A program made the position numbers and the translations under genes. Positions 13,501-28,300 of a stretch of DNA of 64,000 bases are shown here, piece after piece. Source of the stretch: Hermatobates lingyangjiaoensis (lineage: Eukaryota > Arthropoda > Insecta > Hemiptera > Hermatobatidae). The notes under the pieces were generated by a model, which was given only the letters and a program-made list of their open reading frames with translations, was not told where the DNA came from and did no database searches. Numbering within the stretch: the first letter of the stretch is position 1; every line of letters starts with the position of its first letter. The DNA is taken from NCBI GenBank assembly GCA_026182355.1, contig JAPFBL010000558.1:179563-243562 (forward strand), written 5' to 3'.

Positions 13501-16500
13501 CTACTTTCAGCATCTTATCTCCATTGAACTTATCTATTTCTGGTAGCAGTCCTCGAACCTGGTTTTAAATCACAAGTTTCAATCTTGTCCAACTTTGTTC
13601 CTTATTTACTGCTAGATTAGCAATTTTTTCTATTCTATTAATCCATGCTTAACAGAGATAAACTGTTGTAAAATTAGGACTTTAATCTGGATCTGAATGA
13701 CATAAATGTTCTAAAACCTTTTAATTGATGTCATCAGAAAGAAACAAAGTATATATATTTGTTTATATATATACGAATACAAGTCTTGGTTTGAGTCTTA
13801 GATAACCTCTCAAGGGATTAGTATATCTTCCTAATAACGACAGATGTTGAAATATTGAAATGAGCTATTAGAAGTGTCTTCTTATATGTTTTTAATTTAT
13901 AAATAAAAAATCTAGGGGTTGTTGTAACCCTACAGATAACAATTTGTCATTGGTATGAATCTCTTGGCCATCACCCCAGATTTCTTATGTCAGAATGGAA
14001 AATCTTGTGTCCGTCGTACTTCGGAAGGACCTACAGCTTTCGGTGTCGAGACTGTACAGAGTTAGTTATTCGACAAAGATCCGTTGTCTAAGAAGCTTGA
14101 GTAAGGTAAAATTTAGAACACCTGATGTAAAATCTACTCTCCTATAACTGGAAGTAGCCACATAATAACAAATGAGTCGCACTTTCCACCCGATAAACAA
14201 CACTGAAGATGGAGGTTATAAATATGGACAATGAAAACAAAATAAATCAAGCTTTTGAAATGGACTATCAATGAGTTTGATATACGTTTATTTATAGTAA
14301 AGTTGAGTGTAAGCCATTCCAAATTTTCTTATTTTGACTTTTAGTACATTAAAATGAAATAGTCTTGTTTGACGTTAAAATGAATCTTAATGCTTGTTCT
14401 ACTAATTTAGAAGTTTTCTATTAAAGTTGGTAAGATTTGCTCATCGCTTTTGAAGAATTGCTGCAATAAATATGGTGTAAATATCAAAGTTAATAGACAT
14501 CCTTGCTAGTCAAAATGTCATGATTGTAATGCTCATATGTTATTAATTAATTGATTGAAGTAAATTTGTTGAACCAATTTAGCTATTTTATTTATATAAC
14601 TTTCAGTTTAATAAACAAATAATTAATTAACTGTTGATTTAATTAAATGACTTAATGGAAGAAAGAGTGCTTCTTTTTTGTGTTAAAAATAGAAAATATT
14701 GGTTTGGGTACTGCAGTCAACAAGAGTAGTATGCTTTGGCAGATTAGTGGCTGAAGTGATATTTGAAAAGATCAATACGACCCTAAGCCAACCGACCCAA
14801 AGTGATAATAGCATGGGCTTAGGTAACTTGCGATCCTACAAAATCCCTTTAAGCTTTGTATATTATGCAATCATCGTTGCCCAATAAACTGTATAACAAT
14901 GTTAAACCTTCAAGTAGGATTATTATTTGTATAGTTACCTTCCATTCATGGTTAATTCCTTTTCTTTACCATTAGTCAGTATCGTATTGCATGTGAGTTT
15001 AACTTTTTGTACTTCTGTTTTCGAAAGCTATAAATTGGATTGTTAATTATTACTTATATTAACTAGCAAAAAGGTGAAACATCTCGATTGTTGGAATTTA
15101 TTTTATTATGTCTATAAATGAAACATATAAATAATATAAAAAACTTTTATATTGTTTCCATAAACAATGATAAAAAAAAGTTTGAGACGCATTAATCAAT
15201 TATCTATTCCAATATCAACGTCCAAACACAGTAAGAAATGGGAGTAAGTTTTTCGACCAAAAAATGGTCCTCTTCAGATTCACAAGTGAAATATATATAT
15301 CAAAAACGAAAGTGGGCATATATAATATACTGGAAGGAATTAGTAATAGAGGTATTTTAAAAGGAATAGGTTAGAAAAGTTGACCAGAGCAGGATAAACT
15401 GAATAGATTGGGAACAAATGAGAAAAAATTTGTCAGTTGATCTAAACCTCCTTGACAAAACTATTGCTGTTACTTAGATGTACCTTATCTATTTCAATGA
15501 TCTGTTACTAATGTTATAGTTCTTGATCTGGGAATCTTTTAACAGTCCATTTCTTAGTGTTTCCAACGAGGATCGTTATTTGCTAAAAAAATCGAACTCC
15601 AATACTCAATTTGATATTATGCATAAGGAATTGATTTTTATTTTGCATATTTATTGTTAAATCATGTTGTTGATCTATATGAATATATAATAAAGAGTTG
15701 TTAACTGATTGACTCACCAATGCAGATGTGAACTACTGACAAAGGGGACTTGAAATGTCAATAGTCGATTTCTTTTATGATCTAGACAGATAAGAAGACT
15801 AGATTTTTGAAAATTTGGCTTTTATGGGTGAAGAGTTATTGATAGTCTTTTAAGATAGCAAAAAAAAAAGGAACAAAATATACAAATAAAAAATTAGACC
15901 AAAACTAAAAAAAATCTGGAGTGGCCTACACCCAACTTTACTATAAGTAAATGTAATAAACTCATTAAAAAATAACAGAGTTTGTTTTTATCTTTATAGG
16001 GCTATAGCATTATGTATTATTAAACACTATGGTAGAGATTATTAAACTTGAAATAATTGATTTTGTCTACTTATTAATGTAACAGTGGCTATTTAGAGTA
16101 CTCAGTCAGTCATCCTACTGCATAAGCCTTCAGTAGTCACAGCTTTAGCTGTAGTAAGCCCAACATTTACATTAATTATTCTTGCATTCGATTGTTTTAA
16201 TCCACTACAAAGTTTCTGAATGAATATATAAATCAATGATCAAACCACAATAAGAAAATGGGAAAGATCTTAGTCTTGCTTTCCCATTTTCTTATTGTGG
16301 TTTGATCATTGATTGTTATTTCACGTGTTTTTGTGAAATCTTTTTATATCAATATATAAGTGCAAAATTAATAGAGTCAGAGCATATTACAAAAAGCCTC
16401 TTCATATCCCTGTAGCCGTCTAGAGTGAATCATTTAATGATTAAAGAGTGTTCTATTTGGTTAACAAAAATTTTTTGGAAACATTTTTATGTTTTATAGT

Positions 16501-19500
16501 TGTGAGAAGAGTGAAAAATTGTTTTAGCATGTTGTACAAATAAGTACCGCTATCATTATTTAGTTTTACCCAAAAGCTATATAGTGTTATCGTAACCATG
16601 ACTATTTGTTTGCCAAATTTCACCATTTTATGTGCAACTTGGTACGTAGGGTGGTCACAAACGTTTAAATACATTTCCGCCTGCATACACTTAGACATAA
16701 AAAAAAAAAAACTGCATTCAGGGGACTATAAAAGTGTAAATACTTAGAAATTTTCCACTCAATTTGATCTTGTTTACTATATTTGAATGAAGTTAAACTT
16801 ATAGTAAAGTTAATAAATTGTATTCTAAACGAATTATCTATGGATCAAATGATTTTTGGGAGCAATATAAACAAAGTTTGTATATCCTGAAATTCAATTA
16901 TAATTATAATTTTTAATTTCTTTTGGCTGTAAAAACATGAAATTTATTTTAATTGAATTGCGCTATCAATTGATATAAATTCTGATTTATTTGTTAAATT
17001 TATTTTAACAAAATAAATTTTAATTTTTTTGATTTATACTTCTTTCAAATTTATAAATTTGAAAGAAGTATATTCAAAGTTCTTTCTTGCACTAAACTTT
17101 TCACTTTAGTGCGCTGAGCTTGAATTAGTGCAAAAAAGAAAAACTGAGAAATATCATTTGCTTTAGAATAAGACAGTAGATGACTGTTTTATACAATTTC
17201 GGCTAGAAATACTATGCAGCATATATTTGCGCTCATAATAAATTAAGACGTAATTGTAAAGGTATAGTGGGGGTAGTTTTCCCAGCTAAATGAATGTAAG
17301 GGAACTTTTGGACCCTATAGTTGGATTCATGTCTCAACACGTCAGTCTTCTCCGCGCTTCGCCAGACCAACGACATCAAAATTACGTCTCATCATGTTAA
17401 GGTATACGTATTTGTTCATAGATAATGTCCTATGTTTTTATTTTTTATCATTTTCTTTATCAATATTTTTTACATGTATTATATATATTTATTCCACAAT
17501 ACCTCTATTAAAAGTTAAGTGGAAGTTATTTTTCTTCTTTTTGATTCACCAATATCAAAGTCTTAGTTCATGTAAATTTTTAGTTTAACGTTTAAAATTT
17601 ATAAAGTTAATCTAGAATAATTTCTTTGCAATACTCAAATAAAATTCATTGCAATGACATTCAGAATACATAGTTTAACTTCTTAGTCAGGTTGTTTTAT
17701 ATAATTTTACTAAACGATTTAACCGATTTAACTCCTCCACGTATTTTTAACGTACTTTTAAATTACTCAGTAATTAGAGATTTCTTTCTATTAATTATTT
17801 GCAACATTCTGCAAATTGCCTCAGAAGTTTATTCATTTTGAGTAAATTAGATGGTCTTCAACTTGTTGCTGTTAGATGATCAACAAATCTGGAGTGGCCT
17901 GCATTCAACTTTACTATAAGTAAACTTAATATCAATCTTCTTGGGTTAATAATAATTAATATCTCATTTAGGCATAATGTAAACATTTAAATGGGAAATG
18001 TTTATTAGTCTTTCATTCCTGAAGTAGTACAGATAGTGATTGATCAACTTATCAATATATAAGCTTATTTTTGTATATCATACCACTGATGCAAATAATC
18101 TCATTAGTATAACTTCAGCAGTAATAAGATTTTTGAAAAGTCAAAGTTAAAATTTCTTGATATGAAATAATCTCCTACAAGAGAACATGGCTTTTCTTCA
18201 AATAGCTAGTGGATTTCTTACATGGTTTACTTGACCTGCTTCTAGGTACATTGAATATTTAAGTCAAATTTTCAAATTTAAAACAAGAAAATACGAACAT
18301 TTTCTCTGAAAAACATCGAAGAAAAAATGTCGTTTTAGGGTAATTTATAATTAAGAATGCACGATAATTACATTTATTAATCTTCAAAGAAAAGATTTCA
18401 ATTTTGAATTATGTTGAACATTGTTGGTCTTTTAATGAATTATTATACTGGGAAATTTATGGCTCCTTAGTATTTTATAAATTCATTTTCCTTCCCCTTT
18501 GTCAAAAATCATATATGCCAATTTTCTCTGAGTGAGTAATTGTAAGTGATATTAAGTTTTGCTCAAGTGCGCAATATATAGATTTATTAAAGCATTTTAT
18601 GAGACAATCCATCATACCATGGAAGAAAAAGGAAATTTATTTATGTTTGTTGGCGGTGATTTTTTTACATTTATAACTATTATTCCTCTTATATCTCATA
18701 TAAGTCAATCAGTTATTTAAATTTTTCCATTATAAACATCGACTTTATCTTAGTGGATTCGCTGAAAAAATTTCTAAGTCAATCTAAACAATGTAAAAGA
18801 ATCAGGAGTGGCCTACACTCAACTTAACTATAAGTAAACTTAATATCATACTTCTTGGGTATATAATATATAATGTCTCATTAAAGCATAATATAATCGT
18901 CTAAATGGGAGATGTTTGTTAGTCTTTCATTCCTGAAGTAGTACAGGTAGTGATTGATCCATTTGTATGTCACACAATTAATGGATATACAATCATTAGA
19001 ATAACTACAGCAGTAATTACATTATGAAAAGCCAAAGAGAAAGTTTGCTTATACGAAATAATTTCCTACAAGAGAGCATGGTTTTTGCTCCAATAGCCCG
19101 TGGATCTCTTACATTGTTTATCTGATCTCTTTCTACATTTAATACTTAAGACAAATTTTCCCATTTAGAACTTGAAAATATTTTAAGTATTTTAAAAGCA
19201 TTACAAAGGTTTTGTCTGAAATGTCAAAAACATGTAAGAAAAAAATGTCGTTTTCAGATTTTAATTTAAGATGTAGGATAATTTCATTTATTATTTTTAA
19301 AATTTTTTTTTTAATTCTGAATATTGTTCTACATTTTTGGTCGTTTATCAAATTATTATACTAGAAATTTTATGACATGCTGGAGTTTTTTAAAAACTCA
19401 CTTTTCTTTCCCTTAGTCAAAAATCAAAAAAAACAATTTATTCTTAGCGAATGTTACTTTTTCCCACGTGCTGTACTCTGTTATGAGTTTGCCATAAATG

Positions 19501-22500
19501 TATATTGAGAAAAATATATTGGTAATTAGCCACTTTTGCATTCTTAAATCAGGTTAAAACCGACTTCTCTGTATAATTTTAAATTTAAAAGCTGTAAGCT
19601 TGAAATTTTTAAAAATAATGGTATGAACTATTAGACTAGAACAGTGAAAAAACTGGAAATTCGACAAAAACATAGAACCCCTTCTATAGGACGAAAAAGT
19701 TTATTCCAAAACCTTCAATATTACCCAATAATAATATTGTTCATAAACGTAAAAAAATGAGTATCTGATATTAACCTTTGTAGAATGGTGAACATATACC
19801 AGTAGATTGATTAGAACTATTTGTTAGACAAACCCATCATACTTTAAGAAGGACCAGAAATTATATGTTTCATATGCTCTATTGTTGTTGATTTTTTACA
19901 TATAAAAATTTTGTTCTTCTTACAACAAATATAAGTCGTTAAATCATTTAAACAGTTTCATTATACCTCTAAACATTATATTATTTCAGTGAATTCACTG
20001 AAAAAAATTCTCAGTAAATGTAAACAATGTAAAAAAATATCAAAAATTGGACAAGGATAGCAGGCCCTCCCTTATTCTAGGATAAACAAACAGTTTTTAT
20101 AGCTTTATTGCTCTTTGCCTAATTAAAATTTCATGAATTTTTTTGTATGAATTGCTACTTTTTCTTTCCATTTTTGGTCAAATGTTCATGATGTTTTAAT
20201 AAGCCGTTTAGCGTCAAAAAAACATTTTCTGAAAACAGAAATCATACTTTAACGTCTCATTGGTGAATGTAATTTCAAAACAAAATATCTCATCTCATTT
20301 TCCATACAATGGTCTATATTTAGGTATAGTTTCATATTGATCCGTCGGTATGGCTTGATCACTCTCACAAGCTTTGAGATTGAATTATAAGTCAAAATTA
20401 CATTTTGTTGAAAAAAAAAATCTTTCCAGTTGTTTTTAAAATTCTTAATATATTTTTCGTTTATTTTATTTGTAAGGTCAAAGATAAGGCCAAAATTTTA
20501 AAACTCTAGCATTAGTAGTTTAGGAGAAAAAAATGTTTTCTAAAAACTGGTTTTTGGCAAAAAAAGTGACTTTTCCGTCAGGTATAATTCTTTCCAAAAA
20601 ATAGGGATTATCTACACAATGGGGTTCATTTTTGTGTAAAATATCAACTTGATCCATCAAAGATTCTGGACCGTAGCGTGGTAACAAGCAATGCTAACAC
20701 ACTCACCCACACATACACAGACATCATCGAAAAAACATCATAAAATGACTTCTGGGACATCGAAACATATAATTCCGTCAAAATCTCGAGATCGAATTTT
20801 TTCAGTATCACTTTATGGATGACTTTAGAGAAAATAAGAAAACACATTGTCTCATTAGAACTTTAATATTGTATTTAGTAAAATTAGTGACTCTGACGAT
20901 GACCAGTTGTTTTAGTTGAGAGATCTTTGTCCCATTCCTAAATTTTTTACTATTGTTTGGACATTGATAAAAGACTAAGAATTTTCTACCTTAGTTGATG
21001 TGAGTCATAATCACACTGAAACTACTTGAACGAAATTATTGTTGAAGTCTGACATAATTCTGACGAAAGACCATAGTTTGTATATCTGTCAAAGACCATT
21101 GAGATTTATCAAACAATGTGACTAGCTGAGTGTTTACCACATTTTGGTAGACGAACACCCAGCAATATGTATCAAAACTTGATTCAAAGAATTCCAAACA
21201 TGTAGATCTGTCAACATCAAAACATATGTTTTCTTCTCGATTTCTGTCTATATTGTTAGAAAATATTACTAAGTCATCCTTAATTAATTTGACAAATGAA
21301 TTAGGATAAATATCAGTAATAGTTTCTTCAAATTATACTCATTATTAAAGAGAGCAATAGCCTTGTCCAGGAGATTTACATCAACTGGCAGACAGTGCTT
21401 TTTTTATTTGTTCACCAACTACTTTGTTTATGGTGTCTTAGACAACCATTTGTTCCTTTTCTATGTCTTTTACTCCTTTACAATAAGTTCTTTCAACTCA
21501 ATATCATACTTTTTCCTACACTTTAATTCATCGTACTCTTCAAGGTTCTCGTTTCTACTTGATAGAAAAGTATGTCTCATTTGTGAATTATTTACTAAGA
21601 TTTAACATAGTATAAACTCCTATGTAATCATATATTTATTAATTAATATATAATGTATAATTACAGTGATCACATTGTAATTATACTATGCAAATAGTAT
21701 TATTGAACCCTTATTTCATTACTTGAAATAAGGGTTCATTATTTCTCAAGTTTATAGAGAAACCTTGTTATAAATGTATATCAAACTATTCTACTATACT
21801 ATACAGATTCTACAAAGGGCAGCAAATAGTTTAAAACATTTCTTAATTCATATATATAAAGATAATTAATTGGAAGCTTTTCATAATTTTTAAAACGGCA
21901 CGAACATTAATAAATCTGTTTTGCTCAATTTAAATCGAAGGTTAGATTCTTGCTTTTTGTGCTATATTACTTTTCAGTGGTCTAAAATTCTTGATTCATT
22001 TTGTCCTTACATTGTAATATTTGGTAGAAACTATATCAAAAATTATGAAGTTGTAAAACATATTGTTTTGTGAAAAATAAGATTTACAATTACAAAATAT
22101 TTATAATGCAACTTTTTTATGATGCAATTATGAAAGAAGACAAATTGGTGGGAATGTTGGTGGGTTGGCAGGTAGCGGTACAGAGCTTCTCTGGGTGCTC
22201 CTAGTGGAGTGGTGCAGATCACTCCGAGTTACTGCCCAGACGACATGCAGTAGTAGTGAATAGGTTGAGAATCGGTCACAGCAGACTGACTCATGGCTTC
22301 CTTCTTACAGGGGGAAGCCTTGTGATGGTTTGACCACTTTGTAACCATTGTCATGTCCCTTTAACTGTAGAAATTGTGTGGGAGTGCTCATTGGATCGGA
22401 GATCCAGAAATAATGCTGGAGTGCCATCTGACCTAACATTAGCGCTAACATCATGAAACTATGAAACATTGTTTAATTCTTCAAAGGAGTGCAAGTTACT

Positions 22501-25340
22501 CAAGCAAATATGAACTGTAGGTGATATTAGGTATCACTGTCATATCCAATTGATATGTTTCCAAATACCTGGTTATCTTCTTAGGAAGTATCTAAAATAT
22601 GTTCTTGCGTACAGCGCTAATGTTTCCAAGTCATAGCCGTTAAAAAAAAAAAAAGCAACATTTAATCTTAAGTTAATATTTTCAACAAATATATAAATTG
22701 AATACCAACCTTGCTCACAAAAGGTATAGATTAAATAACAAGTTGATACCAATTAAAATTAGTAGCTAAAAAGAACTAGAAATATAGCTGAGCTCTCAAG
22801 TATGTATAATATAAGTTATAGACGTATAAAAAATCTGTGCTAGTAATTATACATAATAAAATGAATCACGATACATGATATATGTTGAAACCCAGAGATC
22901 ACAGAGATAAGAAAAGTTGTTTTGTAAAAGAAAAGCATTGCAGAAGCAAGGAAAAACCATATCATCTGTGAAAAAAAAACATTACTTTGAAACGAAAGAA
23001 AATTATTCAGATATGATTGAGGCAGCTAAATTTGCATTTGGACACATACCTCCATGTTATTGAAAATTACGAATCAAACAAATCCGTAGAATACAAATTA
23101 TCTGCAGAAAGGTTGGAAACTCACCTCATTATTTCAACTATTATGGTTTCTGATGGCTCTAAAATTCTGATTTAAAATAAGAATTATCCTTTCCTGGATA
23201 TGATTTAAGTTCTGATTTTAAAGATAATGTGTAAACTGCGATGAACACATTCTTTTCTGACAATGATATTAGTTTCCAAACTTATGTTTCTAAACTATTG
23301 TGGAGAGAAAATAACATTAATTTTTTATGAAATGATATTAATTATACTATACAGAAGCTGAAATAAACTATGCAACATTCTCACCCAAAAAAACACGTGA
23401 ATATGACGATTTTTCAAAAGAAATAATGCACAGAGTTTTTGGAAATATTTCATAGTTTACCATTTCAATTTTATAATGAGCGATTAAAATCGGTTATTTC
23501 CCCACTGAATAGAAGCTTTTAATCTTTATAGTATTGCATTAATAAGGGTACTAATTATTCGAAAAAGTAGGCTACATCACAGGAAAAACTTCAGTGCCTT
23601 CTAAAATTATACTAATTGGAGAGGCACATTATAGCAGATAATTCAAGAGTGGGTGTCAAACAAAATGAAAAAGCAAAAAATAAAAATCAACTCATATAAA
23701 TAAATGAAAAAATAACGTTAATTAAATTTAATTGTTACCTATATAAAAATGTTAACTATGTTAAATTTTAACATAATGTTAAATGTTAACTATGTAAAAA
23801 AAGTATAGAGGCACAGTTAAGTTTATAATTAAATACCTATCCATTTGATTTATTGAAATTAATTTTTAAAATGCACAATAAGTAATGGAATAGTGTGGAA
23901 AATTAATTTACACAAAGTTACAGTTGGCTTTGTGTCCTAAAATCCTAAAACAGTCCAATATTTTGAGGGAAAAAAAAGGAAAAAAAAAGACAAAAAGCGT
24001 TTTTTAAAAACATAATGATAATGAAAATTCGCGATCAAATGAATAGTAAAAAAAAGTTTATTTCAGCTTTTAATTATGAAGTCTACTTCAATGAGTAGAT
24101 TATTTAAAAGGAGCGACTAAAAGAGATGTAAGTATTCAGTCTAATTGAACTTTTAGAGAATATAAAAAATAACCACTCAATAGAAACTTGAAAAAAAAAA
24201 CAGCTTTCATATAAACAATCTTCTTTAAGTACAGTGAAAAAAGACTTTCATGTTAAAAAACATTTTTTTTCATATTAATTAGTACTTTATGAAAATTAAA
24301 AAAAAATTAGCAGATAGTTTGGCTTTGAAAATAAGCTCTCTTGAATGGCCTTCATTTCTATTTATTTCTTATTTTAAATATTTCTCATTTCCTTCTATGA
24401 AATGTTACTTTTTCTTATGAAAATACGTTTTTTTATTCTACTTTTTTTTATAATATTTTAAATAATGCTTAAATTTTTGATAACAATAAAAAATTCAAAA
24501 TTTTGACAATATTTATCATGATAGTTATATGCGTTAGGTTAGGTTAAGGTATAGTGGCAGTCCCACAAGAGAGCACTCATAGGCCGAATATTGTGTGTAA
24601 GCAATTTTGTATATTTTATATGTAGAATTTAAGAAAAATTATGAAACATTTTAAATCGAATTACGTAAAGTGAGATTTGTATTGGTATAGAGTGACCTTG
24701 TTTACGACCTTCAAAATTTGAAATGTCTTAATGGCGATAATAATGGTGCAATTGTACGGTACAGAATGAAAATTAACAATTAATTTGTGGCTCATAACAT
24801 TATTTGAAAACTATAAAAATATCTATATTTATGATAAGAGATCTCTCTGAGTCATCACTTATCAGATTTCAATGATAAGTGATAATAGAATCCTATTTGA
24901 TTTTATATCTGAAGGTAATAATAAATAAAAAAAAATTCAGTAGCGGAAATATCCGTTACCTAGTGATTTTAAATTTAATAATGATATTCAACAAACAATT
25001 AAAGATTAGATTAGGTAGATAAGAATGACTGTCCTACAAGGGAACATTGAAACCACATAAAGAAGTTTGATTCTCCATTGGGAGTCCTAAAGTTTACCTA
25101 ACTCAGGTGTACTTAGAGTAAAGTTCTTTAACTTTATCTTTATTTTAGAATAATTTAGTCTAATGCAAAAATCTCGGAAATTGTCAAAAGGGTGTGAATT
25201 ACGTTAATCCTTTCAATCTCGCATACAGTACAAATCTGGAGGGCAGGAATTTTACATCTAGTATTCGCTTAGCTCAGAGACTGTAATAATGATGTAATGT
25301 ATTGTGCCGATATAATTAAGAACAATTAAAACTTAAAACA

Positions 25341-25389
<49 letters not shown>

Positions 25390-28300
25390 CCACACACAAG
25401 GTTTGGATAGTCTGAAGTGGCTGTCACACCTGTCACACGAGTGAACACATAAACCATTCATTGCACTTTCGATACCATATAATGAGTATTATACATTGGG
25501 AGCCACAAATATTGCCCAACTCAAGTGTATTTAATTATGTGTCTTGAGTTTCCCCTATTCTGAGTACCTGACATCGTATACAATCTCAGGACCGACGGCG
25601 TAACGTTATCTCCGAGGGAAGAGGTGGTCATGAATAAATGGATAACCAGACTGGGTATCGAACCCTAGGTCTACCAGTACAAAGGCGAGAACGTAAGCCA
25701 CTGGGCTATCCTGGCCCCTTTATGCACAAAACAATTTGTGTAACCTATTTTATTGGACTCATGGAACCTTGAGACGTATATTTCGGTTGCAAACTTCTTA
25801 TTAAAATTTTTACCCAAATTAAATACTATATATTTCAGAGAAGTTAAATGAAAGGGAACAACATCAAATACTTCTTACCAGTACTTTAATGCAGATATTT
25901 AATTTTAGAAGACATTCTACGACCAAAATGAATATAGTTATATAGTTAAAAATATAATTTTTGGATATCGCCTCAAAAGAAGATTGAAAAAAAATGTAAT
26001 GTAAACAAATAATATGCCATTTCTGGAGTTGTCAAATAAATGCTAGTTAGCATTTTATTTGATACAAACTGATACAAACACTTTTAGGGGATATAAAGAT
26101 AATATTTCAATATTATTATTTGCTTAATGATATACTAAAGAACCTAAAACACTAACATTGATTGAAGGTTTCAATATTTTATGACTTACGAAGTCTTTGA
26201 AGTAGGTGGTATCTATGACGATGAGCTTGAAATCGCTGTCGTATAGTTGATCCAAATTCTTGATAGTGCTAGGAGTGGGAGAGAGAAGACCAGTGAGTAC
26301 TGACGCGTTGTAGTAAGTGAGACAGAAGAATGAGAAAATGTTGAGGATCAACAGGGCTAGACGACTGTAGTTCTTGGTGATTGCTTCAGTCCATCCTGCG
26401 CAAGATATTCGAGAGATTGGATATAGTAGGCAGAGAGTAACTCATGGAAATTGTTTATCATTTTACACTTTTCATTTGATTCTTTATGGTCATGTGATGA
26501 TAATAATGATAGTAATGTCTATTGGATTGATTCTGTATATCATGTCAGTTGTGGGTCACCTAGGATAAATAGAGCACCACATAATACTAAAGGGCCTTTT
26601 TTTGTCATCTAGTCCCACCGCCACACAATGAGAGGATAGCCTTCTATATAGGTAGGGGGCTTAAAATAAATGGATAAGATTTACCTCCACTGCAATTCTG
26701 ATATAATTTTACACAGACTTACTAGAGTGTTTATGGGCTTGGTTGTCACTACAATACACATTAAGAACGACTCGATACCAAGGGGACAAATATTTGTCGT
26801 GCTTATTCATTTGTGCCTGAGCTCGTCACGTGGAGTTGGCTTTGTCATAGCAATGTCTACCAACCTAATGATGGACTGACTTAGTAAGTCTAGGGTTCAT
26901 CCAAGATATCTGATTACTTTGTGAGAAGCAGCTATACTTTCTAACTTATTAGGCTGGTCACCAACAAGTGATGGTCACTGGTAGAATACTGCTACCTCTA
27001 ATAGTATGTAGGGCTGTGCTAGTCACCTGGTACTCAGGCTCCCTTGAGCCTTGGTTCCAACATAATGAACACTTATGGACGATCAAGAGCAAAAGTTTGA
27101 AGACTGCAAACTCTAGTGGGTCACTCAATGGTATATATTGTTTGATAACGAATTTTTCAGGAGTTGTTAGATATGTGATATAAATCATTTGATTTATCAG
27201 TGAAGTCGATAAATTGGAACTATACATCTAATGAAGAGAGTTGGAACCGAACGGCCCTCAGTATTACAGCATTCCAACCAATTAGTGTTGACCTCATGGT
27301 AGTTATGGTTCAGAGGGCTGGGTGGTAAACTCTCCATCTCTGTGTCATAAGCAGTTAAATTTCTGTAAAACAGATGGAGAGAGGCTGACCCTCAGCACTA
27401 GTTAATGCTCAAAGAGTCCTTGTGGGCAATGGATATTTTTGATTGATACTCATTTTTGAGTACCTTATTGTATAATAAGCTATTGTATGGGGAAATGGAC
27501 ATTTGAGTAAAATAACATAGCAGGAACTCTTGTATTGACTTACTACATCACAATATTGCAAGAACATTAAAATGTTCTTAAAGAAAGAAAAAAAGGATAC
27601 TTCATTTAGAAATATTTTCTCACATTTTTCAATATTTCTAACTAAAGTTTTATAACCCGTCAGAATTGTTTCATGGTTTTCCTCAACAAACCTTATCTTA
27701 GCAATAGCTTTTTCAATAGGAATATTTAAAAGTTTTTTTTACAGTACAAATTTTACATCTTATGAGTTTCTTTTACTTTACTATAAGTAAAGTATAGTGA
27801 TCGTGAAAAAATTCGATCTCGAGATTTTGACGGAATTACATGTTTTGAGGTCCCAGAAGTCGTTTTATGAAGTTTTTTCGATGATGTCTGTGTGTGTGTG
27901 GGTGGGTGGGTGGGTGGGTGAGTGTGTTAGCATTGCTTGTTACCACGCTACGGTCCAGAATCTTTGATGGATTAAGTTGATATTTTACACAAAAATGGGC
28001 CCCATAAAGATGAAGATCCCTATTGTTTGGGAAGAATTATGCATGATGGGAAAGTCACTTTTTTTGCCAAAAACCGTTTTTTAGGAAACATTTATTTCTC
28101 CTAAACTGATAACCCTAGAGTTTTGAAATTTCGACATTATCTTTGAGGTTACAAATGCAACAAACGAAAAATATATTCAGAATTTTAAAACAAGAGGAAA
28201 TATTTTTTTTTCACTAAAATGTAAAAATTTTGACTTTTAATTCAATCTCAAACCTTGTGAGAGCGATACAAGCCATACTGTTTGACGGATCAAAATGAAA

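Larger units (their letters stand above)
20819..25337. other. Intron 7, middle part: no gene seen
   Basis: AT-rich with decayed low-copy repeats. A minus-strand open stretch at about 21000-21170 (YCWVFVYQNVVNTQLVTLFD) could be transposase debris but is not identifiable. Fragments of the SINE occur at 24533 and 25010. Confidence 0.4.

Noticed and set aside
13690..13740. Minus-strand CTGATGACATC near 13730
   Set aside because: No GAA-plus-palindrome follows and there is no related copy.
20644..20847. 67-codon ORF near the end of an R1 copy
   Set aside because: Not conserved in other R1 copies.
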